Counted from the first letter of the stretch, positions 1 to 8,971 are shown. The stretch is 64,000 bases of DNA from Zoogloeaceae bacterium (GCA_024235675.1 JACKLZ010000002.1:804001-868000); one strand, 5' to 3'. The notes: a model not told the origin generated them from the letters alone. Numbers and translations are program-made.

Positions 1-91
1 GCGGCTGCATGTTGAGCGGCAGGCTGGCGCAGGCGGTCAGGCCGAGGGTGGCCAATGCGACGAGTACGGTGCGGCGAGTGATGGGCTTCAT
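1..91 (-). CDS. Lipoprotein, N-terminal fragment (cut by window edge)
   Basis: Only the first 30 codons are inside the window. They read as a classic lipoprotein signal peptide: a basic N-terminus (MKPITRR), a hydrophobic stretch, and the lipobox LTAC followed by Ala-Ser, so the mature protein should be lipid-anchored at Cys. The start codon at 91 overlaps the stop of the upstream dehydrogenase gene as ATGA, so it is probably translationally coupled to it and belongs to the same operon. The function of the mature protein cannot be judged from this fragment. Confidence 0.75.
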   Translation of the reverse strand, partial: MKPITRRTVLVALATLGLTACASLPLNMQP

Positions 92-978
92 TCGGTCGTC
101 CTCCTGTCCTGCGGTGCCATGGCTTCGAGCACGGTGATCAGCGCGGCGGTATCTTGCCGGGCGCCGCCGCGTGCCATCAGCGCATTGAGTTGTTGCCCGA
201 CGGCGGCGGCGATGGGCAGCGGCGCGCCGAGGGCATGGGCCTCGGCCATGATGAGCGCGAAGTCCTTGTGGTGCAGACGGGCGTCGACGCCCTTGTCGAA
301 ATTGCGGCTGAGCATGCGCTCGCCCATCACCTCAAGCACCCGCGAACCCGCCGAGCCACCCAAGAGCGCGGCGCGCACTTTGGCCACGTCGACACCGTTG
401 GCGGCGGCCAGGTGCAGGGCTTCGGCACTCGCTTCGATGGCGGCGACCATGATCATCTGATTGCAGGCTTTGGCCACCTGGCCGGCGCCAGCCTCGCCGA
501 TGTGCACAATGCGGCTGCCCAGCACCTCGAACACCGGCTGCAGCCGCGCCAGCGTGGCCGCATCGCCGCCGACCATGATCGCCAGCGTCGCGTCGAGTGC
601 GCCTTTCGGCCCACCGGACACCGGGGCATCCAGCCAGCCGATGCCGCGCTCGGCATAGCGCTCGGCGAGCTTGCGGGCGGTGGCGGGGGCGATCGTGCTC
701 ATGTCGACATGCACCGCGCCTGCGGCGAAGCCGGCGAGCAGCCCGTCGTCGCGCAGCGCGAGCTCTTCCACATCGGCGCTGCCGCCGACCATGGTGATGA
801 CCAGTTCGCTGCGCGCAGCCAGTTCGGCCGGCGAGGCGCACCACGCAGCGCCTTCATCCACCAGCGCTACCGCCGACATCTCGCGTCGCGCCCACACCGC
901 CAATTCATGCCCGGCACCGATCAAGTGGCGCGCCATGGACTGGCCCATATCACCCAGGCCAATGAATCCGATCTTCAT
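88..978 (-). CDS. NAD(P)-dependent beta-hydroxyacid dehydrogenase (3-hydroxyisobutyrate dehydrogenase / tartronate semialdehyde reductase family)
   Basis: The protein has about 296 residues, the usual family length. It starts with the dinucleotide-binding motif GFIGLGDMG, then shows the substrate motif DAPVSGG near residue 120 and the catalytic-lysine region GAGQVAKACNQ near residue 170. Members reduce or oxidise short beta-hydroxyacids such as 3-hydroxyisobutyrate, tartronate semialdehyde or succinic semialdehyde in the cytosol; the substrate here cannot be told from sequence alone. I chose the ATG at 978 over an in-frame start five codons upstream because it places the Rossmann motif directly at the N-terminus, as in the family, and overlaps the upstream stop as ATGA. 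It is the second of two tandem paralogues. Confidence 0.9.
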   Translation of the reverse strand: MKIGFIGLGDMGQSMARHLIGAGHELAVWARREMSAVALVDEGAAWCASPAELAARSELVITMVGGSADVEELALRDDGLLAGFAAGAVHVDMSTIAPATARKLAERYAERGIGWLDAPVSGGPKGALDATLAIMVGGDAATLARLQPVFEVLGSRIVHIGEAGAGQVAKACNQMIMVAAIEASAEALHLAAANGVDVAKVRAALLGGSAGSRVLEVMGERMLSRNFDKGVDARLHHKDFALIMAEAHALGAPLPIAAAVGQQLNALMARGGARQDTAALITVLEAMAPQDRRTTE

Positions 979-1844
979 GCCGCAGCTCCGCACATCACTT
1001 CAAACAACTTGAGCATGGCGACCGAGTCGTCCTCGCCCATGCCGGCACCGATCAGCGCGTTGAAGAGCTGCGCCGTGGCGGCGGCAGCAGGCAGTGCGAG
1101 GCCGTGCCGATGCGCTTCTTCCATGACGATGCGCAGGTCTTTCTGGTGCATCCAGGCTTTGAAGCCGGGCGTGAAGTTGCGGTCGATCATGCGCTGACCG
1201 TGATTGTCGAGGATGCGGCTGTTGGCAAAACCACCGAGCAGCGCCTCGCGCACACGGGCCGGATCGACGCCACTCATCTGCGCAAAGTTGAGCGCTTCGG
1301 CCACGGCGGCCACACCCACGCCGGTGGCGATCTGGTTGCAGGCCTTGGCCACCTGACCCGCGCCCGACTCACCCACGCGGGTGACGCTTTTGCCCATGGC
1401 CTGAAAGGCCGGCAGCGCTGTGTCGAAGGCCGCCTGATCGCCGCCGACCATGATGGTCAGCGTGCCGGCAATGGCACCGACTTCGCCGCCGGAGACCGGC
1501 GCATCAAGCATACTCACGCCGCGCGCCTTGAGCTGCGCGGCAATGTCGCGCGCCGCCGCCGGGGCGATGGTGCTCATGTCAGCAAACACCAGGCCAGGCC
1601 GCGCACCGTCGGCCACCGCCTGCGCCACCTCGGCCACCTGCGGCGCATCGGGCACGCAGGAAAACACCACGTCGGCCGCTGCGGCGACTTCCGCGATGCT
1701 GCCACGGGCCACCGCTCCGGCCGCCACCACCGGCGCCAGCGAGGCCTCGCGCCGCGCCCACACGCCGACCGCAAAACCGGCCTTGCGCAAGTTGAGCGCC
1801 ATGGGCCGCCCCATCAGGCCCAATCCGATAAAACCGATGTTCAT
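975..1844 (-). CDS. NAD(P)-dependent beta-hydroxyacid dehydrogenase, paralogue of the following gene
   Basis: This 289-residue protein has the same architecture as its neighbour: N-terminal GFIGLGLMGRPMA Rossmann motif, DAPVSGGEVGA substrate loop, and GAGQVAKACNQIATG with the presumed catalytic Lys. It is the first gene of a coupled set of three (stop at 975 overlaps the next ATG). The two paralogues probably arose by tandem duplication and may differ in substrate. A glyoxylate-route reductase (GlxR/GarR-like) is plausible because a hydroxypyruvate isomerase gene lies near 23.5 kb, but that link is only an inference. Confidence 0.9.
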   Translation of the reverse strand: MNIGFIGLGLMGRPMALNLRKAGFAVGVWARREASLAPVVAAGAVARGSIAEVAAAADVVFSCVPDAPQVAEVAQAVADGARPGLVFADMSTIAPAAARDIAAQLKARGVSMLDAPVSGGEVGAIAGTLTIMVGGDQAAFDTALPAFQAMGKSVTRVGESGAGQVAKACNQIATGVGVAAVAEALNFAQMSGVDPARVREALLGGFANSRILDNHGQRMIDRNFTPGFKAWMHQKDLRIVMEEAHRHGLALPAAAATAQLFNALIGAGMGEDDSVAMLKLFEVMCGAAA

Positions 1845-1913
1845 GCACGCACTCCGGGCAAACCCAGTCCTCCGATTCTACGCGCGCCGGGCGCAGCAAT
1901 TGGTCAGGGGACG

Positions 1914-2996
1914 TTACAGCACGTTGACGCCCACGCCGGTGAATTCACTCAAGGTCTGCACCACGGTCTCGCTCGGCAGGCCGCGCACGATGAACACCAG
2001 CCGGCTGCAGCGATCATCAAAGGGCGGGGTATCGGGCCAGGCGGGCAGACTCACCGCCGGGTAGATGCTGTGCTGCACGCACTGGATGACGCGCGGCAGC
2101 GGATCGCCACGCACATTGAGCACGCCCTTGATGCGCAGGATACGATTGCTATAGGCCTGCAGGATCAGGTTCAGCGCGTCGGAAAACTCCCACCACGGCA
2201 GCGGCGCGTCAAAGCGCAGCACATAGCTTTCGACCCCGTCGGCGTGATGCGTGACCGGGCCGGCCGGCGCCGCCTTGCCGGGCTTGCGCCAGGCCGGCGC
2301 GGCTGCCGCGGCGGCGCGCACCTGCGCCTCGCCCAGCCAGGCCGCCACCTCGGGCAGCTTGCCGGTGGCGGTGTAGAGCCCGCAGCCAAACAAGGCATCG
2401 ACGGACACCTCGCCCTGCGACACATGAATCTGCCGCGCGCCGGGATTGAGCGTGGCGAGCGTGGCCTGCAACGCAGCAATGTCGGCCGGCGCGGCCAGAT
2501 CGCACTTGGTGAGCAGCAGGCGGTCGGCCATCGCCGCCTGGCGCATGGCTTCGCGGTGTTCTTTGAGCTGGCCGGCGGCGTGGGTCACGTCGACCGCCGT
2601 CACCACGCCGTCGCAGCGATAGCGATCGGCAATGAAGGGCTCTTCCATCAGCGTGTGGATCACCGGCGCCGGGTCGGCCAGGCCGGTGGTCTCCAACAGC
2701 ACGCGGTCGATGGGCGGAATCTCCTTGCGGAAGGCCTGCATGAACAGCCGCTTGAGCGCCGCCACCAGATCGCCCTGCACGCTGCAGCACACGCAACCGC
2801 CATCGAGCACGATCAGGGTTTCATCGACTTGCTCGACCAGATGGTGGTCGACGCCGACGTCGCCCAGCTCGTTGATCAGCACCGCCACCCGCTCGGCGCC
2901 GGGGTGGCGCAGCAGGTGGTTGAGCACAGTCGTTTTGCCGGCGCCGAGAAAGCCGGTCAGCACGGTCACCGGAATGCGCCGGTCAGCGTCAGTCAT
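1914..2996 (-). CDS. CobW/COG0523-family GTPase, putative metallochaperone
   Basis: The 360-residue protein carries the G3E GTPase Walker A loop GFLGAGKTT at about residues 15-23 and the family metal-binding motif CxCC (GGCVCCSVQGDL) at about residues 66-77. A base-specificity TKCD motif lies near residue 164, and a C-terminal CobW_C-like domain follows. COG0523 proteins use GTP hydrolysis to hand Zn2+, Co2+ or other metals to client enzymes. No zinc-regulated neighbour is visible, so the metal is unknown. The gene is divergent from ybiB with a 71-bp shared upstream region. Confidence 0.9.
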   Translation of the reverse strand: MTDADRRIPVTVLTGFLGAGKTTVLNHLLRHPGAERVAVLINELGDVGVDHHLVEQVDETLIVLDGGCVCCSVQGDLVAALKRLFMQAFRKEIPPIDRVLLETTGLADPAPVIHTLMEEPFIADRYRCDGVVTAVDVTHAAGQLKEHREAMRQAAMADRLLLTKCDLAAPADIAALQATLATLNPGARQIHVSQGEVSVDALFGCGLYTATGKLPEVAAWLGEAQVRAAAAAAPAWRKPGKAAPAGPVTHHADGVESYVLRFDAPLPWWEFSDALNLILQAYSNRILRIKGVLNVRGDPLPRVIQCVQHSIYPAVSLPAWPDTPPFDDRCSRLVFIVRGLPSETVVQTLSEFTGVGVNVL

Positions 2997-3067
2997 CGTT
3001 TGATCCTTGTCAGAAGCCCTGTTGTTGGCCGTCGCCGGCCACCCGGAAGCCTGCCATAATCCGCGCC

Positions 3068-3988
3068 ATGACCTACGCCCCGTTTATCAAGGAAATCGGC
3101 CGCGGCGCCAAAGGCGCCAAGCCCCTCACCGTCGATCAGGCCGCCAGCCTGTTTGGCGACATGCTCGACGGCCAGGTGCCCGATCTGGAGTTGGGCGCGA
3201 TCATTTTATCGCTGCGCATCAAGAGCGAATCGCTCGACGAGTTGCTCGGCTTCAAGCGCGCCATGGATGCGCGCACCGCCCAGGTGGCCGTGGCCGATGG
3301 CCCGCGCTGCGTGGTGATCCCAAGTTACAACGGCGCCCGCCGACAGCCTAACCTGATGCCGCTGCTCGCGCTGCTGCTGGCACGGGAAGGCGTGCCCGTA
3401 CTGATTCAGGGCCGGCACGACTTCGACAGCCGGGTCAGCCCCTTCGACCTGCTCGCCGCACTCGACGTGCCGCTGCGCGCCGATGCCGCCGCAGCCAGCA
3501 CTGCGCTGACCTCACAGAAAATTGCCGCACTGCCCCTCGACGCCCTGCTGCCCGGCCTCGACCGCCTGCTCGCCCTGCGCCCGCGTCTGGGCGTGCGCAA
3601 CAGCGGTCACACCCTGGCCAAGCTGCTCGACCCGATGCCGGGACGCAGCGTGCGCGTGGTCGCCGTCACCCACCCCGAGTACCTGCTGCGGATGGACGAG
3701 TTTCTGCGTGTCGATGGCGGCTGCGCCATGCTGATGCGCGGCACCGAGGGCGAGGGCTACGCCAACCCGCGCCGACGCCCGGCGCTGGCGCTTTACGACG
3801 GCTCGGGCACCGTCAATACGATCGAAGGCGAAGGCGGTGGCGCGCCCCCCAACCCGCAAGTGCCCGACCTGCCCGATGTCGCCGGCAATGCGCAACTGAT
3901 CCGCGCCATGCTCGACGGCAGCACGCCGGTGCCCGATCCGATCCGCGTCCAGGTGGACGCCCTCATCCGGCTCGCGCGGGGCGACTGA
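3068..3988 (+). CDS. ybiB: YbiB-type anthranilate phosphoribosyltransferase-like, putative DNA-binding protein
   Basis: The 306-residue protein follows the glycosyltransferase family 3 (TrpD-like) fold. It has an N-terminal helical domain (residues 1-70, including DLELGAIILSLRIKSES) and a C-terminal alpha/beta domain with GVRNSGHTLAKLLDP. YbiB of E. coli has this fold but binds nucleic acids rather than catalysing Trp synthesis. The product is recognised by overall sequence, and trp genes are absent nearby, which supports YbiB over TrpD. It stands upstream of nasA, separated by 127 bp holding a hairpin and a promoter, so the two are probably not co-transcribed as a fixed unit. Confidence 0.85.
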   Translation: MTYAPFIKEIGRGAKGAKPLTVDQAASLFGDMLDGQVPDLELGAIILSLRIKSESLDELLGFKRAMDARTAQVAVADGPRCVVIPSYNGARRQPNLMPLLALLLAREGVPVLIQGRHDFDSRVSPFDLLAALDVPLRADAAAASTALTSQKIAALPLDALLPGLDRLLALRPRLGVRNSGHTLAKLLDPMPGRSVRVVAVTHPEYLLRMDEFLRVDGGCAMLMRGTEGEGYANPRRRPALALYDGSGTVNTIEGEGGGAPPNPQVPDLPDVAGNAQLIRAMLDGSTPVPDPIRVQVDALIRLARGD

Positions 3989-3999
3989 CGCCCCAAACT

Positions 4000-4025
4000 G
4001 GTGCGGCCGATTTGCGCGCCGCACC
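4000..4025 (+). terminator. Hairpin between ybiB and nasA
   Basis: A perfect 8-bp inverted repeat (GGTGCGGC at 4000-4007, GCCGCACC at 4018-4025) with a 10-nt loop begins 12 bp after the ybiB stop codon. No T-run follows, so it would be a weak or Rho-assisted terminator. Its arms also contain GGTGC/GCACC, but in the opposite arrangement to an NtrC site. Confidence 0.4.
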
Positions 4026-4076
4026 ATCTGCACTCTTGATCCAGAGCAATTTTAGCCAAAGCCCGCGTGCCAGCCA

Positions 4077-4091
4077 TGGCATGGCGGTTGC
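4077..4091 (+). promoter_or_regulatory. Sigma-54-type -24/-12 promoter for nasA
   Basis: TGGCAT-N5-TTGC followed by T, with the essential GG (4078-4079) and GC (4090-4091) separated by exactly 10 bp, matches the RpoN consensus TGGCAC-N5-TTGC in all but one base. Transcription would begin near 4103, leaving a leader of only about a dozen bases that still includes the AGGAG ribosome site at 4106-4110. A sigma-54 promoter fits nitrogen-regulated nitrate assimilation. I did not find a clear NtrC site just upstream. Confidence 0.65.
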
Positions 4092-4115
4092 TACTGTCCG
4101 GACAAAGGAGATTCA

Positions 4116-6824
4116 ATGTCCGAGACGAAATCCACCTGTTGCTACTGCGGCGTCGGCTGCGGCCTCATTGTCGAACACGATGCCGGCCAGATCACCGGCG
4201 TGCGCGGCGACCCCGATCACCCGGCCAACTTCGGCCGCCTGTGCACCAAGGGCGCCACGCTCCACCTGACGGTCGCCCCCGACACCCTGTCGCAACGCGC
4301 CCGCCATCCCGAACTGCGCACCGACCGCGCCGCCGCCCGCCAACGCGTCGACTGGGCCAGCGCGCTCGATCATGTCGCCGAGCGCTTCGCCGCCATCATC
4401 CGCGAGCACGGCCCCGACGCCGTTGCCTTCTACGGCTCAGGCCAATGGCTGACCGAGGACTACTACGTCTTCAACAAGCTGGCGAAGGGCCTGATCGGCA
4501 CCAACAACCTCGACACCAATTCGCGCCTGTGCATGTCCAGCGCGGTGGCCGGCTACAAACTCAGCCTGGGCGCAGATGCGCCGCCGTGCAGCTACACCGA
4601 CATCGACGCCACCGACTGCCTGTTCATCGCCGGCTCGAACACCGCCTTCGCCCACCCCATCGTCTTCCGCCGCATCGAGGCCGCACGCGAGGCCAATCCG
4701 GACATGAAGCTGGTGGTGGTCGACCCGCGCCGCACCGACACCGCCGAAGCCGCTGACCTGCACCTGCCGCTGCTGCCGGGCACCGATATCGCGCTGTTCA
4801 ACGCCATGCTCCACGTCATGCTGTGGGAAGGCTGGCTCAAGCGCGACTACATCGCCGCCCACACCGAAGGTTTTGACGCGCTCAAGCGTCTGGTGCGCGA
4901 ATACACCCCGGCCATGGCCGCGGCGGTATGCGGCCTGCCCAAGCGCGACATCGAGCAGGCGGCCGAGTGGTTTGCCACCAGCCCGGCCACGCTGTCGATG
5001 TATTGCCAGGGCCTCAACCAGTACGCCTCGGGCACGCACAAGAATTCGGCCCTCATCAACCTGCACCTGGCCACCGGCCAGATCGGCCGCGCCGGCGCCG
5101 GCCCCTTCTCGCTCACCGGCCAGCCCAACGCCATGGGCGGGCGCGAGGTGGGCGCACTGGCCAACCTGCTGTCGGCCCATCGCGACCTGAGCGACCCGGC
5201 CCACCGTGCCGAAGTGGCGCGGCTGTGGGGCGTGCCGGAGGTGCCCGCCACAGCGGGCAAGCCGGCGGTCGAGCTGTTCGAGGCGCTGCGAAGCGGCGAG
5301 ATCAAGGCGGTATGGATTGCCGCCACCAACCCGGCGCAGTCCCTGCCCGATCAGGCCATGGTGCACGCCGCGCTCGAAGCGGCCGAGCTCGTCGTGGTGC
5401 AGGACACCTACCGCCACACCGAAACCGCCGCCTACGCCGACGTGCTGCTGCCGGCCAGCGGCTGGGGCGAAAAGGACGGCACGGTCACCAATTCGGAGCG
5501 ACGCATCAGCCGAACGCTGGCCGCCGTCGCGCCAGTCGGCGAAGCGCGTCACGACTGGGAGATCGCCTGCGACTTCGCCCGTCGCCTCGGGCCGCGCATC
5601 GACAAGGCTGATCTGTCCGAGCGCATGTTCGGTTTTGACAGCGTCGAAGCGGTGTGGAACGAGCACCGCGAAAGCACCCGCCACCGCGACCTCGATATCA
5701 CCGGCCTGAGCTACGCCAAACTCGAAACCGACGGCCCCCAGCAATGGCCCTTCCCCGACGGCGCCGAGACCGGCCGCGTACGCCTGTATGAAGACGGCGT
5801 GTTTCCCACCGCCTCGGGCAAGGCCCGCTTTGTCGCCACCGACTACGTGGTCACCGCCGAGAGCCCCAGCGCCCGCTACCCGCTACACCTCATCACCGGC
5901 CGCCTGCGCGACCAGTGGCACAGCATGACCCGCACCGGTCTGGTCCCGCGCCTGTTCAACCATGAGCCCGAGCCGCAACTGCACATGCACGCCGAGGATC
6001 TGGCGCGTCGCAATCTGGCCGACGGCGACATCGTGCGCGTGCGCTCCCGCCAGGGCGCGGCGGTACTCAAGGTCATTGCCAGCGACACCGTCCGCCCGGG
6101 CCAGAGCTTTCTGCCCATGCACTGGGGCGGCAATGCCATGGCCGGCAAACTGGGCATCAACGCCCTCACGCCCTCGGCCGCCGACCCGATCTCAAAGCAG
6201 CCGGAACTCAAACACGCCGCCATTCAGGTCGAAAAGCTCGCGCCCGGCCACGCGCTGATGGCCATGCGCCGCATCACTGACACCAACGCCTTCTCGGTCC
6301 TCGAAGCGCTGCGCACACGGATGAAAGACCTGCCCTACGCCAGCCTGACGCTGGCCGGGCGCGAGGTACCGGTGGTGGTGCTCAAGGCGCGCTCAGACGA
6401 GGCCGACACTGCGCTCCTGGACGCGGTGGACGCGGCCATGGGCCTGGACGATCCGGCACACACCCTGGTGTATGCCGACGCGCATCGCGATGTAGCCAAG
6501 CGCGCGCGGGTCGATGACGACATTCTCAACGCGGTGCGCCTGTCGGGTGAGACCCGCGCGGCCGACTGGCTGACCGAGTTGATGGTGCGCGGCGAGCCCG
6601 CGGCGCCGGTCCGCCCCTGGCTGCTCGCCCCGCTCACCCAGCCGCCGGCCGGCCAGCCCACGCGCGGCAAAGTGGTGTGCAACTGCTTCGACGTGTCCGA
6701 AGAGGCGATCGTCGCGGCATTTCGTGCCGGTGAGCGCCTTGAACAACTCCAGGCACGCACCCGATGTGGCTCCAACTGTGGCTCCTGCCTGCCCGAACTG
6801 AAGCGACTCGCCGCGCGTTCGTGA
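4116..6824 (+). CDS. nasA: Assimilatory nitrate reductase, catalytic subunit
   Basis: This 902-residue cytosolic molybdopterin oxidoreductase reduces nitrate to nitrite. The N-terminus holds the 4Fe-4S cysteines C8-x2-C11-x3-C15-x27-C43. The Mo-bis-MGD domains follow (for example GLNQYASGTHKNSALINLHLATGQIG near residues 305-330), and a molydopterin dinucleotide-binding domain spans about residues 590-700. The C-terminal tail has a BFD-type [2Fe-2S] domain (VVCNCFDVSEEAI and RCGSNCGSC, about residues 853-895), as in NasA/NasC enzymes that take electrons from an NADH/ferredoxin partner. No signal peptide is present, which excludes a Nap enzyme. The start is set by AGGAG at 4106-4110. The partner nitrite reductase operon lies 43 kb away. 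Confidence 0.93.
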   Translation: MSETKSTCCYCGVGCGLIVEHDAGQITGVRGDPDHPANFGRLCTKGATLHLTVAPDTLSQRARHPELRTDRAAARQRVDWASALDHVAERFAAIIREHGPDAVAFYGSGQWLTEDYYVFNKLAKGLIGTNNLDTNSRLCMSSAVAGYKLSLGADAPPCSYTDIDATDCLFIAGSNTAFAHPIVFRRIEAAREANPDMKLVVVDPRRTDTAEAADLHLPLLPGTDIALFNAMLHVMLWEGWLKRDYIAAHTEGFDALKRLVREYTPAMAAAVCGLPKRDIEQAAEWFATSPATLSMYCQGLNQYASGTHKNSALINLHLATGQIGRAGAGPFSLTGQPNAMGGREVGALANLLSAHRDLSDPAHRAEVARLWGVPEVPATAGKPAVELFEALRSGEIKAVWIAATNPAQSLPDQAMVHAALEAAELVVVQDTYRHTETAAYADVLLPASGWGEKDGTVTNSERRISRTLAAVAPVGEARHDWEIACDFARRLGPRIDKADLSERMFGFDSVEAVWNEHRESTRHRDLDITGLSYAKLETDGPQQWPFPDGAETGRVRLYEDGVFPTASGKARFVATDYVVTAESPSARYPLHLITGRLRDQWHSMTRTGLVPRLFNHEPEPQLHMHAEDLARRNLADGDIVRVRSRQGAAVLKVIASDTVRPGQSFLPMHWGGNAMAGKLGINALTPSAADPISKQPELKHAAIQVEKLAPGHALMAMRRITDTNAFSVLEALRTRMKDLPYASLTLAGREVPVVVLKARSDEADTALLDAVDAAMGLDDPAHTLVYADAHRDVAKRARVDDDILNAVRLSGETRAADWLTELMVRGEPAAPVRPWLLAPLTQPPAGQPTRGKVVCNCFDVSEEAIVAAFRAGERLEQLQARTRCGSNCGSCLPELKRLAARS

Positions 6825-6849
6825 GGGCGGAAATGGTATAACTAGGTCA

Positions 6850-6874
6850 CGGCGGGGCGGCTACCGCCCCGCCG
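6850..6874 (+). terminator. Strong GC hairpin downstream of nasA
   Basis: A perfect 11-bp stem (CGGCGGGGCGG / CCGCCCCGCCG) with a 3-nt loop lies 26 bp after the nasA stop. There is no T-run, so it may be an attenuating or Rho-dependent end of the nasA transcript, or an RNA-stabilising 3' structure. Confidence 0.45.
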
Positions 6875-6957
6875 CCGGCCTGCCTCGCACCGACATCGCG
6901 GGGAGACAAGATCGCCCGCGCAGACACTGCGAAGGACGGCACGCAAGGAGACCCCCA

Positions 6958-8793
6958 ATGCAATCCGTCGCCACCTTCGCGGCCCTGTTGGCCGTGGCCG
7001 TGCTCCTGGTCCCCGTGTTCAAACGTGCCGGACTGGGCACTGTGCTTGGCTACCTCGCCGCGGGCGTGCTGATCGGCCCCTCGGGCTTCGGCGTGGTGAG
7101 CGACGGCGAGAACCTGCTGCACACGGCCGAGCTGGGCGTGGTCTTGCTGCTGTTCATCATCGGCCTCGAGCTGCAACCCTCCCGCCTGTGGGCGCTACGC
7201 AAACCGGTGTTCGGGCTCGGCGGTCTGCAGTTCTTCGGGGTGGGCAGCTTTCTCATCGCCGGCGCCTGGCTGCTCGGCTTCGAGTGGCCCATCGCCATCA
7301 TGATCGGTCTCACCCTGGCCTTGTCGTCCACCGCATTCGTGCTGCCCACGCTGGGCGAACGGCACGAGCTGCACAGCCGCTACGGACGCGAAACCTTCGC
7401 CATTTTGCTGTTTCAGGACCTGATGGTGATCCCCTTGCTGGCGCTGCTGCCGCTGCTGGGCGCCGCGCGCTCGGAGAGCGATGTCTCGCCCCTGGTGGGC
7501 CTCGGCTTTCTCGCCGTGGTGGTGCTGATCGGCCGGCCGGTACTCGACGCCATCTTCCGCCATGTCACCCGCATCAACAGCCGCGAGATGTTCACCGCCG
7601 CCGCCCTGGCCACCGCGCTCGGCCTGGCGTTGCTGCTGCAACTGGGCGGCCTGTCGATGTCGCTGGGCGCCTTTGTGGCCGGCGTGCTGCTGTCGGACTC
7701 GGACTTCCGGCATGAACTCGAAGCGTCCATCGCGCCCTTCCAGGGCTTGCTGATGGGCTTCTTCTTCATCGCCGTCGGCATGACCATCAATCTGGGCATG
7801 ATCGTCGAACACCCGCTCAATGTGCTCGGCCTGACCATCGCACTGGTGCTGGTCAAAGGCGGCGGCATGTACGGCCTGCGCCGACTGGCCCGCGGCAGCA
7901 AACAGGTCTCGCGCATGCAGGCGCTGGCCCTGGCGCAGTGCGGCGAATTCGCCTTCGTGCTGTTCGGCGTCGCCCAGGCCAGCCAGCTGCTTGAGCCGGA
8001 CGTCGTCGCCCAGCTGAATCTGTCGGTTGCCCTGTCGATGGCCACCGCGCCCCTGCTGTTCATCCTCGCGGATCGCCTCAATGCACGCGAAGCGGCCGCC
8101 AATCCAAAAGCCGAACCCGAATCCGAGGACATGCCCGATCTGCCCAACCCGGTGGTGATGGCCGGCTTCGGCCGTGTGGGCCAGATCGTCGGGCGCGTGT
8201 TGCTGGCCCGCAATGTGCCCTTCACGGCGCTGGACATTGACCACGAAGAGGTCAAGACCATGAAGCGCTTCGGCATCCAGGCCTACTACGGCAATGCCGC
8301 CCACCTTGAAGTCCTGCATGCCGCGCGCATCGACGATGCCAAAGTCTTCGTGCTGGCCATCGATGACATCGAGACCTCGCTGCGCTGCGCCGAGATGGTG
8401 CGCAAGCACTTCCCGCATGTCACCATCGTCGCCCGCGCCCGCAACCGCTTCCACGCCTACCGGCTGATGGATCTGGGCGTTGAATTGCTGATGCGCGAAA
8501 CCTTCCGCTCCAGTCTCGACATGGCCCGCATGATCTTTGAAGCACTCGGCAAAGCGCCCGAAAAATCGCAGCAGATCATCGACCGCTTTGCCGCCCACGA
8601 CACCGAGCTGCTCAAGCGCGAACAAGCGCTCTACCACGACGAACACCAGCTCATCCAGAGCGCCCGCGAGGCCACCGAGGAGCTCGGCCTGATCCTCGAG
8701 CAAGAGCTTGGCGACGCCCTGCCCGAGAGCGCAGCCGCAGACACAGCACCCGACGACGACAAGACCGAACCGCGTCCGGTCGCCGGGGGCTGA
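6958..8793 (+). CDS. Monovalent cation:proton antiporter-2 (Kef/CPA2 family) with TrkA-N domain
   Basis: The 611-residue inner-membrane protein has about 12 hydrophobic segments over residues 1-380. A RCK/TrkA-N domain follows (VVMAGFGRVGQIVGRVLL at about residues 397-414, a GxGxxG NAD-type motif), then a charged C-terminal tail rich in Glu and Asp. CPA2 proteins of this layout exchange K+ or Na+ for H+ and are gated by nucleotides or glutathione adducts (KefB/KefC type). No KefF/KefG partner is adjacent, so a plain Kef assignment is uncertain. GGAG just upstream of the ATG supports the start. Confidence 0.9.
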   Translation: MQSVATFAALLAVAVLLVPVFKRAGLGTVLGYLAAGVLIGPSGFGVVSDGENLLHTAELGVVLLLFIIGLELQPSRLWALRKPVFGLGGLQFFGVGSFLIAGAWLLGFEWPIAIMIGLTLALSSTAFVLPTLGERHELHSRYGRETFAILLFQDLMVIPLLALLPLLGAARSESDVSPLVGLGFLAVVVLIGRPVLDAIFRHVTRINSREMFTAAALATALGLALLLQLGGLSMSLGAFVAGVLLSDSDFRHELEASIAPFQGLLMGFFFIAVGMTINLGMIVEHPLNVLGLTIALVLVKGGGMYGLRRLARGSKQVSRMQALALAQCGEFAFVLFGVAQASQLLEPDVVAQLNLSVALSMATAPLLFILADRLNAREAAANPKAEPESEDMPDLPNPVVMAGFGRVGQIVGRVLLARNVPFTALDIDHEEVKTMKRFGIQAYYGNAAHLEVLHAARIDDAKVFVLAIDDIETSLRCAEMVRKHFPHVTIVARARNRFHAYRLMDLGVELLMRETFRSSLDMARMIFEALGKAPEKSQQIIDRFAAHDTELLKREQALYHDEHQLIQSAREATEELGLILEQELGDALPESAAADTAPDDDKTEPRPVAGG

Positions 8794-8804
8794 CAGCAAG
8801 TCCG

Positions 8805-8843
8805 GCGGGCGAGGCGGCTTCTTCAAAGCACCGGCTCGCCCGC
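8805..8843 (+). terminator. Inverted repeat after the antiporter gene
   Basis: A perfect 9-bp stem (GCGGGCGAG at 8805-8813, CTCGCCCGC at 8835-8843) with a 21-nt loop begins 12 bp after the stop codon. No T-run follows. It is the only clear structure in the 178 bp before the next operon. Confidence 0.35.
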
Positions 8844-8971
8844 AAGCGCATCATGCCCCCCTGAGCCCAGAGCGCGCGCCACCACGGGCGGTCGCTCACG
8901 TAACATACCCTCAAGTTTCGCCACGCCCATCCGTAAGGGAAGTACATACGTCTTTCCCGGACGACCCGTCG

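Noticed and set aside
1104..3059. Long plus-strand frame across the dehydrogenase and CobW genes
   Set aside because: It covers two well-recognised genes in antisense; the His/Arg-rich composition is a GC artefact.
4116..6824. Periplasmic nitrate reductase NapA or formate dehydrogenase
   Set aside because: No Tat signal peptide and no selenocysteine context; the C-terminal BFD [2Fe-2S] domain and nitrogen-type promoter fit the assimilatory enzyme.
7195..8826. Long minus-strand frame opposite the antiporter gene
   Set aside because: Antisense to a recognised membrane protein; no ribosome site or family features.
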